DNA of 37,881 bases from Leucobacter soli (GCF_910593785.1 NZ_CAJVAP010000029.1:1-37881), one strand, 5' to 3'; numbered from the stretch's first letter, positions 29,231 through 37,767 are shown. Made by a program: numbers and translations. Notes: generated from the sequence alone by a model not told the origin.

Positions 29231-29260
29231 CCGGGCGCGGTTCAGATCCACCGCGCCCGG
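29231..29260. repeat. perfect 10-base inverted repeat
   Basis: CCGGGCGCGG (29231-29240) and CCGCGCCCGG (29251-29260) form a 10-base-pair stem with a 10-base loop. It has no U-run on either strand. It could be a terminator for a small transcript from the gap. Confidence 0.6.
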
Positions 29261-29300
29261 CCGGGTCGCGCGCCGTCGGTCCCGGATCGCGCGGGGCCGG

Positions 29301-29306
29301 TAGACT
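29301..29306 (+). promoter_or_regulatory. -10 element of valS
   Basis: TAGACT sits about 83 bases upstream of the valS ATG, giving a leader of roughly 77 bases. The same hexamer is used before marR and tRNA-Pro. The -35 is weak. Confidence 0.45.
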
Positions 29307-29389
29307 GTAACGGTTGACCATCAGGCACCAGGGCCCGCTGCGCGGCGCCCGACGACGCGGTGCCGCCCATAGCGAAGACGGAGCCCTGC

Positions 29390-31990
29390 ATGAGCGCGAT
29401 CCCCGACAAGCCGGCCCTCGAAGGTCTTGAAGCCAAGTGGGGCGCGATCTGGGAGGCCCAGGGCACCTACGCCTTCTCCCGCGAGGGCGCGAGCCGTGAC
29501 GACGTCTACAGCATCGACACTCCCCCGCCCACGGCCTCCGGTTCGCTGCACGTCGGGCACGTCTTCTCGTACACCCACACCGACACCGTCGCGCGCTTCC
29601 AGCGCATGCGCGGCAAGCGCGTCTTCTACCCGATGGGCTGGGACGACAACGGCCTGCCGACCGAGCGCCGCGTGCAGAACTACTACGGCGTGCGCTGCGA
29701 CCCGTCGCTCCCCTACGTCGAGGGCTTCGTACCGCCGCACGAGGGCGGCGACGGCAAGAGCATCAAGGCCGCAGACCAGCAGCCGATCTCGCGTCGCAAC
29801 TTCATCGAGCTGTGCGAGCGGCTGACCGTCGAGGACGAGCAGCAGTTCGAGGCGCTCTGGCGCACCCTCGGCCTCTCGGTCGACTGGAATCAGACCTACC
29901 GCACGATCGGCGACGAGTCGCTGCGCGCCTCGCAACTCGCCTTCGTGCGCAATGTGCAGCGCGGCGAGGCCTACCAGGCGCAGGCGCCCACGCTGTGGGA
30001 CGTGACCTTCCGCACCGCGGTCGCTCAGGCCGAGCTCGAGGACCGCGAGCAGCCGGGCGCGTACCACGCGATCGCCTTCCACAAGAGCGACGGCAGCGGT
30101 GACATCCTCATCGACACCACGCGGCCCGAACTGCTCGCCGCCTGCGTCGCCCTCGTCGCGCACCCCGACGACGAGCGCTACCAGCCGCTCTTCGGCTCGA
30201 CCGTGCGCACACCGCTCTTCGACGTCGAGGTGCCGATCGTCGCGCACCACCTCGCCCAGCCCGACAAGGGCACCGGCATCGCCATGATCTGCACCTTCGG
30301 CGACGTGACCGACGTCGTCTGGTGGCGCGAGCTCGACCTCCCGAACCGCGCGATCCTCGGCTTCGACGGCCGCGTGCTCACCGAGGCGCCCGAGGCGATC
30401 GTCTCGGAACAGGGCCGCGATGCGTACGCGCAGATCGCCGGCAAGACCGTGTTCAGCGCGAAGCAGACCGTGGTCGAGCTGCTCCAGGCGAGCGGAGAGC
30501 TGCAGGGCGAGATCCGCAAGATCACCCACCCGGTCAAGTTCTTCGAGAAGGGTGATCGCCCCCTCGAGATCGTCTCGACCCGCCAGTGGTACATCGCCAA
30601 CGGTGCGCGCGACGAGGGCCTGCGCGAGCGCCTTCTCGCTCACGGCCGCGACCTCGAGTGGCACCCCGACTTCATGCGGGTGCGCTACGAGAACTGGGTC
30701 GAAGGCCTCTCGGGCGACTGGCTCATCTCCCGCCAGCGCTTCTTCGGCGTGCCGATCCCGGTCTGGTACCCGCTCGACGCCGAAGGGAATCCCGTCTTCG
30801 ACCAGCCGATCCTCCCCGCCGAGAATGCACTGCCCGTGGACCCGTCGGTCGACGTGCCGGCGGGGTACCACGCCGAGCAGCGCGGCGTTCCCGGCGGCTT
30901 CCAGGGCGAGCTCGACGTCATGGATACCTGGGCCACGTCGTCGCTCACCCCGCAGCTCGCGGGCAAATGGGAATCCGACGGAGAACTGTTCGACCTGGTG
31001 TACCCCTACGACCTGCGCCCGCAGGGGCAGGACATCATCCGCACCTGGCTCTTCTCGACGCTGCTGCGCAGTGAGCTCGAGGCGGGCCGGCTGCCGTGGC
31101 GGCACGCCGGGATCTCGGGCTGGATCCTCGATCCCGACCGCAAGAAGATGTCGAAGTCCAAGGGGAACGTCGTCACCCCGGCCGGCATGCTGGAACAGCA
31201 CGGTTCCGACGCCGTGCGCTACTGGGCGGCCTCGGCCAGACTCGGCACCGATGCGGCCTTCGACCCGCAGAACCCCACGCAGATCAAGATCGGCCGCAGG
31301 CTCGCGATCAAGCTGCTGAACGCGGCGAAGTTCACGCTGGGCTTCGAGGCATCCGGCGTCGGTTCCGTGACCGAGCCGCTGGACCGATCGATGCTGGCGG
31401 CGCTCGCCAGAGTGGTCGAGGACTCGACTCGCGCATTCGACGCCTACGATCATGCACGGGCGCTCGAGCTGACCGAGTCGTTCTTCTGGACCTTCTGCGA
31501 CGACTACCTGGAATTGGTCAAGGAGCGCGCGCACGGCGCCTCGAGCGCCGAGGATCCCGAGGCGCAGGCCTCGGCGGTCACCGCGCTGCGCGCCGCCCTG
31601 TCGGTCTTCGTCCGTCTGCTCGCCCCGTTCCTGCCGTACGCGACCGAGGAGACCTGGTCCTGGTTCAACGAGGGTTCGGTGCACACCGCCGCCTGGCCCG
31701 TCGCGGAGGAGCTCCGCGAACTCGCCGGCGCCGAGGCCGACGCCGAGCTCCTGACGCTGCTCGGCGGCGCGCTGATCGGCGTACGCGGCGCGAAGACCGC
31801 GGCGAAGGCCTCCCAGAAGACTCCGGTCGAGCTGGCCGTGGTGCAGGCGCCCGAAGCGGACGCCCCGCGTCTGCGTCTCGCCGCCGCAGATCTCGCCGCG
31901 GTCGGCCGCATCGCGGAGCTCCGGATCGAGGCGGCGGACGTCCAAGAGGCGACGGTCGCCGAGATCCGCCTGGCACCGGTCGAGGTCTGA
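29390..31990 (+). CDS. valS: valyl-tRNA synthetase
   Basis: ValS charges tRNA-Val and edits Thr. The 866-residue protein has the HIGH motif as HVGH (54-57) in PPPTASGSLHVGH, GWDDNGLPTERRVQ, the actinobacterial NYYGVRCDPSLPYVEGF insert, and KMSKS (586-590). The C-terminal anticodon-binding domain contains FWTFCDDYLELVKERA and LLAPFLPYATEETWSW, and no long coiled-coil extension is obvious, as is usual in this group. ATG at 29390 has GGAG six bases upstream; an in-frame GTG at 29360 is less likely. It is followed two bases later by a small gene. Confidence 0.96.
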   Translation: MSAIPDKPALEGLEAKWGAIWEAQGTYAFSREGASRDDVYSIDTPPPTASGSLHVGHVFSYTHTDTVARFQRMRGKRVFYPMGWDDNGLPTERRVQNYYGVRCDPSLPYVEGFVPPHEGGDGKSIKAADQQPISRRNFIELCERLTVEDEQQFEALWRTLGLSVDWNQTYRTIGDESLRASQLAFVRNVQRGEAYQAQAPTLWDVTFRTAVAQAELEDREQPGAYHAIAFHKSDGSGDILIDTTRPELLAACVALVAHPDDERYQPLFGSTVRTPLFDVEVPIVAHHLAQPDKGTGIAMICTFGDVTDVVWWRELDLPNRAILGFDGRVLTEAPEAIVSEQGRDAYAQIAGKTVFSAKQTVVELLQASGELQGEIRKITHPVKFFEKGDRPLEIVSTRQWYIANGARDEGLRERLLAHGRDLEWHPDFMRVRYENWVEGLSGDWLISRQRFFGVPIPVWYPLDAEGNPVFDQPILPAENALPVDPSVDVPAGYHAEQRGVPGGFQGELDVMDTWATSSLTPQLAGKWESDGELFDLVYPYDLRPQGQDIIRTWLFSTLLRSELEAGRLPWRHAGISGWILDPDRKKMSKSKGNVVTPAGMLEQHGSDAVRYWAASARLGTDAAFDPQNPTQIKIGRRLAIKLLNAAKFTLGFEASGVGSVTEPLDRSMLAALARVVEDSTRAFDAYDHARALELTESFFWTFCDDYLELVKERAHGASSAEDPEAQASAVTALRAALSVFVRLLAPFLPYATEETWSWFNEGSVHTAAWPVAEELRELAGAEADAELLTLLGGALIGVRGAKTAAKASQKTPVELAVVQAPEADAPRLRLAAADLAAVGRIAELRIEAADVQEATVAEIRLAPVEV

Positions 31991-31992
31991 TC

Positions 31993-32295
31993 ATGCAGCT
32001 CGGTGCGCGCTGGCCGGCACGCGATGCCCCGCACCGCAGCGTGCCCGAGGCGCTGCACCCGGCGATCGCGGAACTGGAGGCGGCGCATCCGGACGCGGGC
32101 TACTGGACGCTCACCTGGCTCGAGGGTCGGCCGGTCTGCCGACTCGACGCGGGAGGGACGGGGCTCGGGCGTTCGATGCCCGGCGGATGGACCCTCTCGC
32201 TCAGCGCCGAAGGCGAGGTCGTGCGCTCGACCGACCCGTACGAGGGCGAGCAGCCCGCGGAGACGATAGAGGACGACGATGACTGGCTCGCGTGA
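31993..32295 (+). CDS. small acidic protein of unknown function
   Basis: This 100-residue protein is not recognised. It begins MQLGARWPARDAPHRSVPEALHPAIAELEA and ends in an acidic tail (TIEDDDDWLA). YWTLTWLEGRPVCRLD and GWTLSLSAEGEV suggest a small beta-rich soluble domain. No signal peptide or membrane helix is seen. The ATG is two bases after the valS stop, with GAGG about eight bases upstream inside valS, so it is probably co-transcribed and translationally coupled. The last 17 bases overlap the lipoprotein gene. Confidence 0.7.
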   Translation: MQLGARWPARDAPHRSVPEALHPAIAELEAAHPDAGYWTLTWLEGRPVCRLDAGGTGLGRSMPGGWTLSLSAEGEVVRSTDPYEGEQPAETIEDDDDWLA

Positions 32296-32836
32296 ACCCC
32301 GTTCCGGCGCGCACCCGCTGCGCACGGGCATGTGCGCGCTCGCGGTTCCGGTGCTCGCGCTGACCCTCTCGGCATGCGCCCCCGAACCCGGCTCGGTGTC
32401 GTGGGACGAGAACGGTTCCGGACCGACGGCTACGGACGAAGGCAAGCAGATCACCGGCGACGATGAGAGCGGCTGGGGCGGGGCGAACGACCAGGAAGAC
32501 CCCGAACTGAAGCACGCGGAGCTGCCGGACGGCTTCCCGAGCGCGGATTTCCCCCTGCCTGAGGATGCCGTGCTCGATGACGCCGGAGCCCGGGATCCGG
32601 GTACCTGGTTCGTCGTGCTCCGGGCAGCCGACGCGTCGCAGGCGGACGATTGGTGGGATCGGATCGTTTCGGACGGCTCGTTCACCGTTCGCAAGGCGGA
32701 GAAGACGGATGACGGGGGTCGGTCGGCGATCCTCGTCGGCCCGGACCTGCACGCGAGTGCGCTCACACTGGCGCAGGACGACGGCAGCGTCCTGCTCAGC
32801 TACGACCTGAGCTACGACCCCGACGCGGTCGGCTGA
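32279..32836 (+). CDS. putative lipoprotein of unknown function
   Basis: This 185-residue protein has a basic N-terminus, a hydrophobic stretch (CALAVPVLALTL) and a lipobox LSAC, with the lipidated Cys at about residue 33. The mature part is acidic (SGPTATDEGK, DDESGWGGANDQEDPE), then a folded domain with PLPEDAVLDDAGARDPGTW and SYDLSYDPDAVG. It should be anchored on the outer face of the membrane. GAGG lies seven bases before the ATG. It overlaps the small gene upstream and converges with clpX. No function is recognised. Confidence 0.75.
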   Translation: MTGSREPRSGAHPLRTGMCALAVPVLALTLSACAPEPGSVSWDENGSGPTATDEGKQITGDDESGWGGANDQEDPELKHAELPDGFPSADFPLPEDAVLDDAGARDPGTWFVVLRAADASQADDWWDRIVSDGSFTVRKAEKTDDGGRSAILVGPDLHASALTLAQDDGSVLLSYDLSYDPDAVG

Positions 32837-32878
32837 CACTGTGGGGCGAGCCTCACGCCCGCTGTCGTCCTGAGCGCA

Positions 32879-32911
32879 GAGCCGTCCTCGGCGCGGAGCC
32901 TCTGACGGCTC
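32879..32911. terminator. possible bidirectional terminator between lipoprotein gene and clpX
   Basis: GAGCCGTC (32879-32886) pairs with GACGGCTC (32904-32911), an eight-base perfect stem with a GC-rich loop. It lies between two convergent genes, so it could end both transcripts. There is no U-run. Confidence 0.45.
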
Positions 32912-32957
32912 AGTCGCTGCGCCCTGCTCAGGCGCTGTGTCTTCCGCTCAGGCGCTG
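32908..32957. repeat. three degenerate 12-base repeats at the clpX 3' end
   Basis: GCTCAGTCGCTG (32908), GCTCAGGCGCTG (32926) and GCTCAGGCGCTG (32946) recur at 18- and 20-base spacing. The last includes the clpX stop codon. They probably arose by local duplication. Confidence 0.45.
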
Positions 32958-34222
32958 CGCTCTGCGGCGGAAGCCGCCTGCAGAACACGCGGGGGCGCCT
33001 CGCCGAGCACCGACTCGCGCGTCACGATCACCTTGGTGACGTCGTCGTTCGAGGGAACGTCGAACATCACCGGGCCGAGCACGCCCTCGAGGATCGCGCG
33101 CAGGCCGCGGGCGCCGGTCTTTCGCTCGACGGCCATCTCCGCGATGGCTTCGAGCGCGGCGTCCTCGAACTCGAGCCCGACGCCGTCGATCTCGAAGATG
33201 CGCTGGTACTGCTTGACGAGCGCGTTCTTCGGCTCCGTGAGGATGCGCACGAGCGCGGAGACGTCGAGCGGGTCCACGGTCGCCACGACCGGGAGCCGGC
33301 CGATGAACTCGGGGATCAGCCCGAACTTGTGCAGGTCCTCGGGCTGTACCTGGGAAAGCAGCTCGGCCTCATTGCGCTTGCTCGCAACGGGGGCGCCGAA
33401 GCCGATCCCGCCCTTGCCCAGACGCTGCGCGATGATGTCCTCGAGCCCGGCGAAGGCACCGGCGACGATGAAGAGGACGTTCGTCGTGTCGAGCTGCAGG
33501 AACTCCTGGTTGGGGTGCTTGCGTCCGCCCTGCGGCGGAATGGAGGCGACCGTGCCCTCGAGGATCTTGAGCAGTGCCTGTTGCACGCCCTCGCCCGAGA
33601 CGTCTCGGGTGATCGACGGATTCTCGGCCTTCCGCGTGATCTTGTCGACCTCGTCGATGTAGATGATGCCGGCCTCGGCGCGCTGCACGTCGTAGTCGGC
33701 GGCCTGCAGCAGCTTGAGCAGGATGTTCTCCACGTCCTCGCCGACGTAACCGGCCTCGGTGAGTGCGGTCGCATCGGCCACGGCGAAGGGGACGTTCAGC
33801 TGACGTGCCAACGACTGCGCGAGGTAGGTCTTGCCGCAGCCGGTCGGGCCGAGCATCAGGATGTTGGACTTCGCGATCTCCACCTGATCGGCCGCGGCCT
33901 CGGCACTCGTCAGGGTACGCCCCGCCTGCACGCGCTTGTAGTGGTTGTAGACTGCGACCGCGAGCGACTGCTTGGCCCGATCCTGCCCGATCACGTACTG
34001 ATCGAGGAAGGCGGAGATCTCGCGGGGCTTGTGCAGAGTGATATCGGAGGCGTCCGTCTCCGCGTTCTCGCTCAGACGTTCTTCGAGGATCTCGTTGCAC
34101 AGGCCGATGCACTCGTCGCAGATATAGATCTGCGGACCGGCGATCAGCTGCTGCACTTGCTTCTGCGACTTGCCGCAGAAGGAGCACTTGAGCAGATCCC
34201 CGCTCTCCCCAATCTTCGCCAT
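32948..34222 (-). CDS. clpX: ATP-dependent Clp protease unfoldase ClpX
   Basis: ClpX unfolds tagged proteins and feeds them to ClpP. The 424-residue protein has the N-terminal zinc-binding domain (C13, C16, C35, C38), Walker A GPTGCGKT (125-132), Walker [10 protein letters not shown] (D190, E191) and the ClpP-docking loop around IGFGAP (IGF). Sensor and C-terminal motifs (ARGLRAILE) are present. GGAGGG lies about six bases before the ATG. It is last in tig-clpP1-clpP2-clpX, 103 bases after clpP2, without a visible terminator between them. Confidence 0.97.
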   Translation of the reverse strand: MAKIGESGDLLKCSFCGKSQKQVQQLIAGPQIYICDECIGLCNEILEERLSENAETDASDITLHKPREISAFLDQYVIGQDRAKQSLAVAVYNHYKRVQAGRTLTSAEAAADQVEIAKSNILMLGPTGCGKTYLAQSLARQLNVPFAVADATALTEAGYVGEDVENILLKLLQAADYDVQRAEAGIIYIDEVDKITRKAENPSITRDVSGEGVQQALLKILEGTVASIPPQGGRKHPNQEFLQLDTTNVLFIVAGAFAGLEDIIAQRLGKGGIGFGAPVASKRNEAELLSQVQPEDLHKFGLIPEFIGRLPVVATVDPLDVSALVRILTEPKNALVKQYQRIFEIDGVGLEFEDAALEAIAEMAVERKTGARGLRAILEGVLGPVMFDVPSNDDVTKVIVTRESVLGEAPPRVLQAASAAERSA

Positions 34223-34325
34223 GCGAGACCCTCCTCGGTTCCGATGTGAACGAGCCTAGCTGGCACCACCGACAAAGCTCTGAACGGCACGCCGGAACCC
34301 TGCCCGGCCCCGGCGTGCCGACAGG

Positions 34326-34991
34326 TCAGCCGATGACGGGCTGCGGGTTCTTCCTGCTGGTGAGGACCTGGTCGACGAGACCGTACTCGAGCGCCTCCTG
34401 CGCGCTGAGGATCTTGTCCCGGTCGATATCGCGGTTGACCTCTTCTATGCTGCGCTTCGAATGCTTCGAGAGCGTCTCCTCGAGCCATTCGCGCATGCGC
34501 ATGATCTCGGCGGCCTGGATCTCGATGTCGCTCGCCTGGCCGTGTCCCGCCTGCCCGGTCGACGGCTGGTGGATCAGCACGCGCGCGTTCGGGAGCGCCA
34601 GGCGCTTGCCCGGGGTCCCGCCCGCCAGCAGCACCGCCGCGGCCGAAGCCGCCTGCCCGAGGCACACGGTCTGGATGTGCGGCCGGATGTACTGCATCGT
34701 GTCGTAGATGGCCGTCATCGCGGTGAACGAGCCGCCGGGAGAGTTGATGTACATCGTGATATCGCGCTCGGGGTCCTGGCTCTCGAGGACGAGCAGCTGC
34801 GCCATCACGTCGTCGGCCGATGCGTCGTCGACCTGCACGCCGAGGAAGATGATGCGATCCTCGAAGAGCTTCGCGTAGGGATCCTGTCGCTTGAAGCCGT
34901 AGGCGGTGCGCTCCTCGAAGGAGGGCAGCACGTAGCGAGACTGCGGCATATCGCCGGCGTAGGCGCCGGACGGCATCTGAAGGGGGTTCAT
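34326..34991 (-). CDS. clpP2: ATP-dependent Clp protease proteolytic subunit ClpP2
   Basis: Actinobacteria assemble two different ClpP rings. This 221-residue protein matches the ClpP2 type: [13 protein letters not shown] near the N-terminus, [23 protein letters not shown], and catalytic S116 ([10 protein letters not shown]), H141 (RVLIHQP) and D188 (NRDIDRDK). An N-terminal stretch of about 20 residues is likely processed. ATG at 34991 was kept; the AGGA upstream is about 15 bases away, so ATG at 34976 is possible. It starts 28 bases after the clpP1 stop, implying co-transcription. Confidence 0.95.
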   Translation of the reverse strand: MNPLQMPSGAYAGDMPQSRYVLPSFEERTAYGFKRQDPYAKLFEDRIIFLGVQVDDASADDVMAQLLVLESQDPERDITMYINSPGGSFTAMTAIYDTMQYIRPHIQTVCLGQAASAAAVLLAGGTPGKRLALPNARVLIHQPSTGQAGHGQASDIEIQAAEIMRMREWLEETLSKHSKRSIEEVNRDIDRDKILSAQEALEYGLVDQVLTSRKNPQPVIG

Positions 34992-35019
34992 GTGATTTTT
35001 CTGCTTCCTGCTCGCGCCG

Positions 35020-35604
35020 CTACTTGCTGGTCCCGCCGCCGCCGATGACGTCGGAGGCGGAGTCGCGGATGTAATCGACGAAGCCGTACTCGAGGGCCTC
35101 CTCGGCGCTGAACCAGCGGTCGCGATCGCCGTCCGCGTTGATCTGCTCGACCGTCTTTCCGGTCTGCGCCGCGGTGATCTCGGCGAGGCGGTTCTTCATC
35201 GATACGATGAGCTGCGCCTGGGTCTGGATGTCGCTCGCGGTCCCGCCGAAGCCGCCGTGCGGCTGGTGCAGCAGCACGCGGGCGTTCGGGGTGATGTAGC
35301 GCTTGCCCTTGGTGCCGGCGGTCAACAGGAACTGGCCCATCGACGCGGCCATGCCGATGCCCACCGTGACGATGTCGTTCGGCACGAAGCTCATCGTGTC
35401 GTAGATCGCCATGCCTGCCGTGATCGAGCCGCCGGGCGAATTGATGTAGAGGTAGATGTCCGCCTCCGGATCCTCTGCGGCGAGCAGCAGGATCTTGGCG
35501 CAGATCTCATTCGCGTTCTCGTCGCGCACCTCGCTGCCGAGCCAGATGATGCGATCTTTCAGCAGGCGCTCGAACACACTGTTCGGGGGCGTCTGTTCTG
35601 CCAT
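35020..35604 (-). CDS. clpP1: ATP-dependent Clp protease proteolytic subunit ClpP1
   Basis: This is the first-transcribed ClpP, 194 residues, like mycobacterial ClpP1 ([35 protein letters not shown]). The catalytic triad is S88 (GMAASMGQ), H113 (RVLLHQP) and D158 (INADGDRD). ClpP1 and ClpP2 form a mixed double ring that works with ClpX. AAGGAG lies eight bases before the ATG. The C-terminus ends in a Gly-rich tail (GGGGTSK). A ClgR-like site lies about 70 bases upstream. Confidence 0.96.
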   Translation of the reverse strand: MAEQTPPNSVFERLLKDRIIWLGSEVRDENANEICAKILLLAAEDPEADIYLYINSPGGSITAGMAIYDTMSFVPNDIVTVGIGMAASMGQFLLTAGTKGKRYITPNARVLLHQPHGGFGGTASDIQTQAQLIVSMKNRLAEITAAQTGKTVEQINADGDRDRWFSAEEALEYGFVDYIRDSASDVIGGGGTSK

Positions 35605-35634
35605 GGGGCGCTCCTTCTGTTGAGGTCTGATACG

Positions 35635-35640
35635 AGGGTA
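35635..35640 (-). promoter_or_regulatory. possible -10 element of clpP1P2
   Basis: TACCCT on the minus strand lies 30 bases upstream of the clpP1 ATG and fits TANNNT. The -35 region is poor, which suits an activator-dependent promoter. Confidence 0.3.
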
Positions 35641-35667
35641 CCGAGTCGGCGGAGCTGTCGCGGTCAT

Positions 35668-35682
35668 GTTCGCTGTGGGCGG
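35668..35682 (-). promoter_or_regulatory. candidate ClgR operator upstream of clpP1P2
   Basis: GTTCGCTGTGGGCGG contains CGC-N5-GCG (35671-35681), the core of the ClgR box. ClgR activates clpP1P2 in Streptomyces, Corynebacterium and mycobacteria. It sits just upstream of the likely -35, a normal activator position. The flanks are imperfect. Confidence 0.4.
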
Positions 35683-35721
35683 GACGCCCCTCCGGCACCG
35701 GGAGCGGCGCGAGGATGCGGA

Positions 35722-35759
35722 AGGCCCCCGTGCGGGAACGGTTTCCAGCACGGGGGCCT
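35722..35759 (-). terminator. strong hairpin terminator after tig
   Basis: AGGCCCCCGTGC (35722-35733) pairs perfectly with GCACGGGGGCCT (35748-35759), with partial further pairing in the loop. It begins 24 bases past the tig stop and separates tig from clpP1P2. On the minus strand a short TTCC follows, not a true U-run. Confidence 0.75.
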
Positions 35760-35782
35760 CCTCGGCGTTCAGCGCCGCGCGA

Positions 35783-37291
35783 TCACTCGGCGGACTTCTC
35801 CGCCTCGGCCGCGGCCTTCTTGGCGGCGCGCGTCGCCGCGGCCTTCTTCGCGGCGGCGGATCGAGCCGCCTTCTTGGCGTCCTCGTCGTCAGCCGGATCG
35901 GCGTCGGCCTTCGGAGCGGCCTTCCTCTTGGCGGGGGCCTTCTTGGCCGGCTTCTCGGCTGCCTCCTCGACGATGTCCTCGGCTTCGTTGATCACCTCGG
36001 CGACCTCTTCGTCGTCCACCGCGGTGAACTCGCTGAGATCGACGGGCTTGCCCTTCTGATCGACGACCTTGGCCTTCGAGAGAGCGATCGCGAGGGCCTT
36101 GTTGCGGGTGACCTCACCGATGATGGCGCCCATCTGGTTGCCCTGGCCGAGCGCCTGCAGGAACTGCGCCGGCTCCATGCCGTACTGCTGGGCGCTCTGG
36201 AAGATGTACTGCGACAGCTCGTTCTGGGTGGGGGTCACGCCCTCGGCCTCGACGATGGCGTCGAGCAGGAGCTGCAGCGCGAGCTGCTTCTCGCTCGACT
36301 CGCGCACCTCGGCGCGGTGCTCGTCGTCCTCCAGGCGGCCCTCGTTCTCGAGGTGACGGTGCACCTCCTCCTCGACGAGCTCCTCTGAGATCGGGATCCC
36401 CGCCTTCTCGATGAGCGTGTCGATGAAGAGGTCGCGGGCCTGGCGGCCCTGCGCGAACACGGCGGCCTGGCTCGCCTGCTCGGCGAGGCTCTCGCGCAGT
36501 TCGGCGATCGTGTCGAACTCGCTGGCGAGCTGGGCGAAGTCGTCATCCGCTTCGGCGAGCTCGCGCTCCTTGACCGCGGTCACAGTCACCTCGACCTCGG
36601 CGTCGCGACCCTCGTGGTCGCCGCCCAGCAGCTGGGAGGTGAACGTCGTCGACTCGCCGGCGGTCAGCGTCTCCACTGCCTCATCGAGGCCCTGCAGCAT
36701 GTTGCCCGAACCGACCTCGTACGAGACGCCGCTCGCCTGGTCGACCTCGTTGCCGTCGATGCTCGCGGTGAGGTCGAGCTCGACGAAATCGCCGGACTTC
36801 GCGGCGCGCTCGACGGTGACCAGCGTGCCGAAGCGCTCGCGCAGCTTGGTCAGCTCGTCCTCGACCGCGGTCTCGCCGACCTCGGCGTCGTCGACGGTGA
36901 TCTTCAGGCCGTCGTACTTCGGCAGCTTGAACTCCGGGCGCGCCTCGACCTCGAAGACGAGGGTGAGCTCGCTCTTCGGATCCTTCACGTCGAGCCACTC
37001 CTCGACGTCGGCGGTCGGGCGGCCCATCGGCACCGTCTCGGTCTCGGCCAGGGCGGCCTGGAAGAACTCGTCCAGCGACTCGTTGACGGCCTGCTCGACG
37101 ACGGCCTGGCGGCCGACGCGCTGATCGATGATCGGAGCCGGCACGCGACCCTTGCGGAAGCCGGGGATGGACACCTGCTCCGAAATGGTCTTGTAGGCCT
37201 GCTTGAGGTGCGGCTCGAGGTCGTCCATCGTGATGGCGACCGAGAGCTTCACGCGGGTCTCGTTCAGCTTCTGGGCGGTGATCTTCGGCAA
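35783..37291 (-). CDS. tig: trigger factor chaperone with Lys/Ala-rich tail
   Basis: Trigger factor binds the ribosome exit tunnel and shields nascent chains; it also has peptidyl-prolyl isomerase activity. The 502-residue protein has the ribosome-binding loop GFRKGRVP near 44-51, the FKBP-like domain ([16 protein letters not shown]...[21 protein letters not shown]) and the helical C-domain. Residues from about 446 form a low-complexity Lys/Ala tail ([14 protein letters not shown]...), making it about 70 residues longer than E. coli Tig. The start is TTG at 37291 with AGAGG six bases upstream. It lies 87 bases after tRNA-Pro on the same strand. Confidence 0.95.
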   Translation of the reverse strand: MPKITAQKLNETRVKLSVAITMDDLEPHLKQAYKTISEQVSIPGFRKGRVPAPIIDQRVGRQAVVEQAVNESLDEFFQAALAETETVPMGRPTADVEEWLDVKDPKSELTLVFEVEARPEFKLPKYDGLKITVDDAEVGETAVEDELTKLRERFGTLVTVERAAKSGDFVELDLTASIDGNEVDQASGVSYEVGSGNMLQGLDEAVETLTAGESTTFTSQLLGGDHEGRDAEVEVTVTAVKERELAEADDDFAQLASEFDTIAELRESLAEQASQAAVFAQGRQARDLFIDTLIEKAGIPISEELVEEEVHRHLENEGRLEDDEHRAEVRESSEKQLALQLLLDAIVEAEGVTPTQNELSQYIFQSAQQYGMEPAQFLQALGQGNQMGAIIGEVTRNKALAIALSKAKVVDQKGKPVDLSEFTAVDDEEVAEVINEAEDIVEEAAEKPAKKAPAKRKAAPKADADPADDEDAKKAARSAAAKKAAATRAAKKAAAEAEKSAE

Positions 37292-37378
37292 TTTGGCCTC
37301 TCAGTCTCTGGATCGTGCTGCGGATGCGTACCGGGTCGTACCGGAAGGCAACCAAGTGCTCTGCCGGCGCGGCCCGCG

Positions 37379-37453
37379 TCGGGGCGACAGGATTCGAACC
37401 TGCGACCTCCCGCTCCCAAAGCGGGCGCTCTAGCCAAGCTGAGCTACGCCCCG
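37379..37453 (-). tRNA. tRNA-Pro (anticodon TGG)
   Basis: The minus strand folds as a full cloverleaf: acceptor CGGGGCG/CGCCCCG, D-arm with AGCTCAG...TTGG, anticodon stem CCCGC/GCGGG with loop TTTGGGA (anticodon TGG at 37418-37416), and a T-arm with GGTTCGAATCC. The discriminator is A. The CCA end is not encoded. It reads CCN proline codons. Confidence 0.97.
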
Positions 37454-37471
37454 CAAGCAGACAACCCTGCA

Positions 37472-37477
37472 AGTCTA
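37472..37477 (-). promoter_or_regulatory. -10 element of tRNA-Pro
   Basis: TAGACT on the minus strand ends about 18 bases before the mature tRNA 5' end, as expected for a short 5' leader. The -35 is weak. Confidence 0.45.
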
Positions 37478-37604
37478 GCGGATCTCCGCACCGCCTGAGC
37501 TTTGCGCCTCAGCCGCTCGGGCAAAACTCACGCCGGATACATCCATCGCTTTCCTGCACTATTCGGCGACTTCGTGCATCGAACCGACAGCTGAATGGAG
37601 AACC
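37478..37604. other. intergenic, no gene seen
   Basis: This part of the gap between tRNA-Pro and the tRNA-like element shows no start with a ribosome binding site, no recognisable protein and no strong hairpin. It presumably holds the rest of the tRNA-Pro promoter. Confidence 0.4.
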
Positions 37605-37630
37605 GGAGGGGATGACGGGAATCGAACCCC
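37605..37630 (-). other. tRNA-like 3' end (T-arm and acceptor 3' strand)
   Basis: On the minus strand, GGGGTTCGATTCCCGTCATCCCC followed by TCC reads as a tRNA T-arm, acceptor 3' strand and discriminator. There is no D-arm, anticodon arm or GGGGATG 5' strand at tRNA distance, and the T-stem has one mismatch. It could be a tRNA remnant, an attachment-site scar of an integrated element, or part of a larger RNA. It does not match the tRNA-Pro 3' end. Confidence 0.4.
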
Positions 37631-37767
37631 GCCCGGCCGCTCGGTGCGACGCATCGCGTCGCGCGGCCACGGCGCGTGGCGCGAATCGGGGTTATAGGCC
37701 AAAAAGAGTGGATGGAAACCCGGTCTAGCCGCATCATCACGCCGTAAAACAGGGCCCGTCATACCCC
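37608..37767. repeat. long inverted repeat enclosing a GC-rich hairpin
   Basis: GGGGATGACGGG (37608-37619) pairs with CCCGTCATACCCC (37755-37767), 12 base pairs with one bulged base, closing a 135-base interior. Inside, GGCCGC-N5-GCGACGC-ATC-GCGTCGC-GCGGCC (37635-37668) forms a 13-base-pair hairpin. The rest of the interior, from about 37690, is less GC-rich than the genes to the left. Confidence 0.5.

Larger units (their letters stand above)
29215..29389. other. rest of the BCCT/valS intergenic region
   Basis: Between the nested repeats and valS there is a second perfect hairpin (29231-29260) and a TAGACT -10 (29301-29306). I see no protein gene in the whole 29017-29389 gap beyond the small upstream ORF. 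No T-box signature is present before valS. Confidence 0.5.

Noticed and set aside
29307-29389. T-box before valS
   Set aside because: No GGGTGG-ACCGCG sequence or specifier stem is present in the leader.
29321-31945. Very long open frame on the minus strand opposite valS, and similar ones opposite uvrA, tkt and rapZ
   Set aside because: High GC content leaves the antisense frames without stops. The translations are Arg/Asp/Gly-rich and resemble no protein, while the plus strand encodes an intact ValS.
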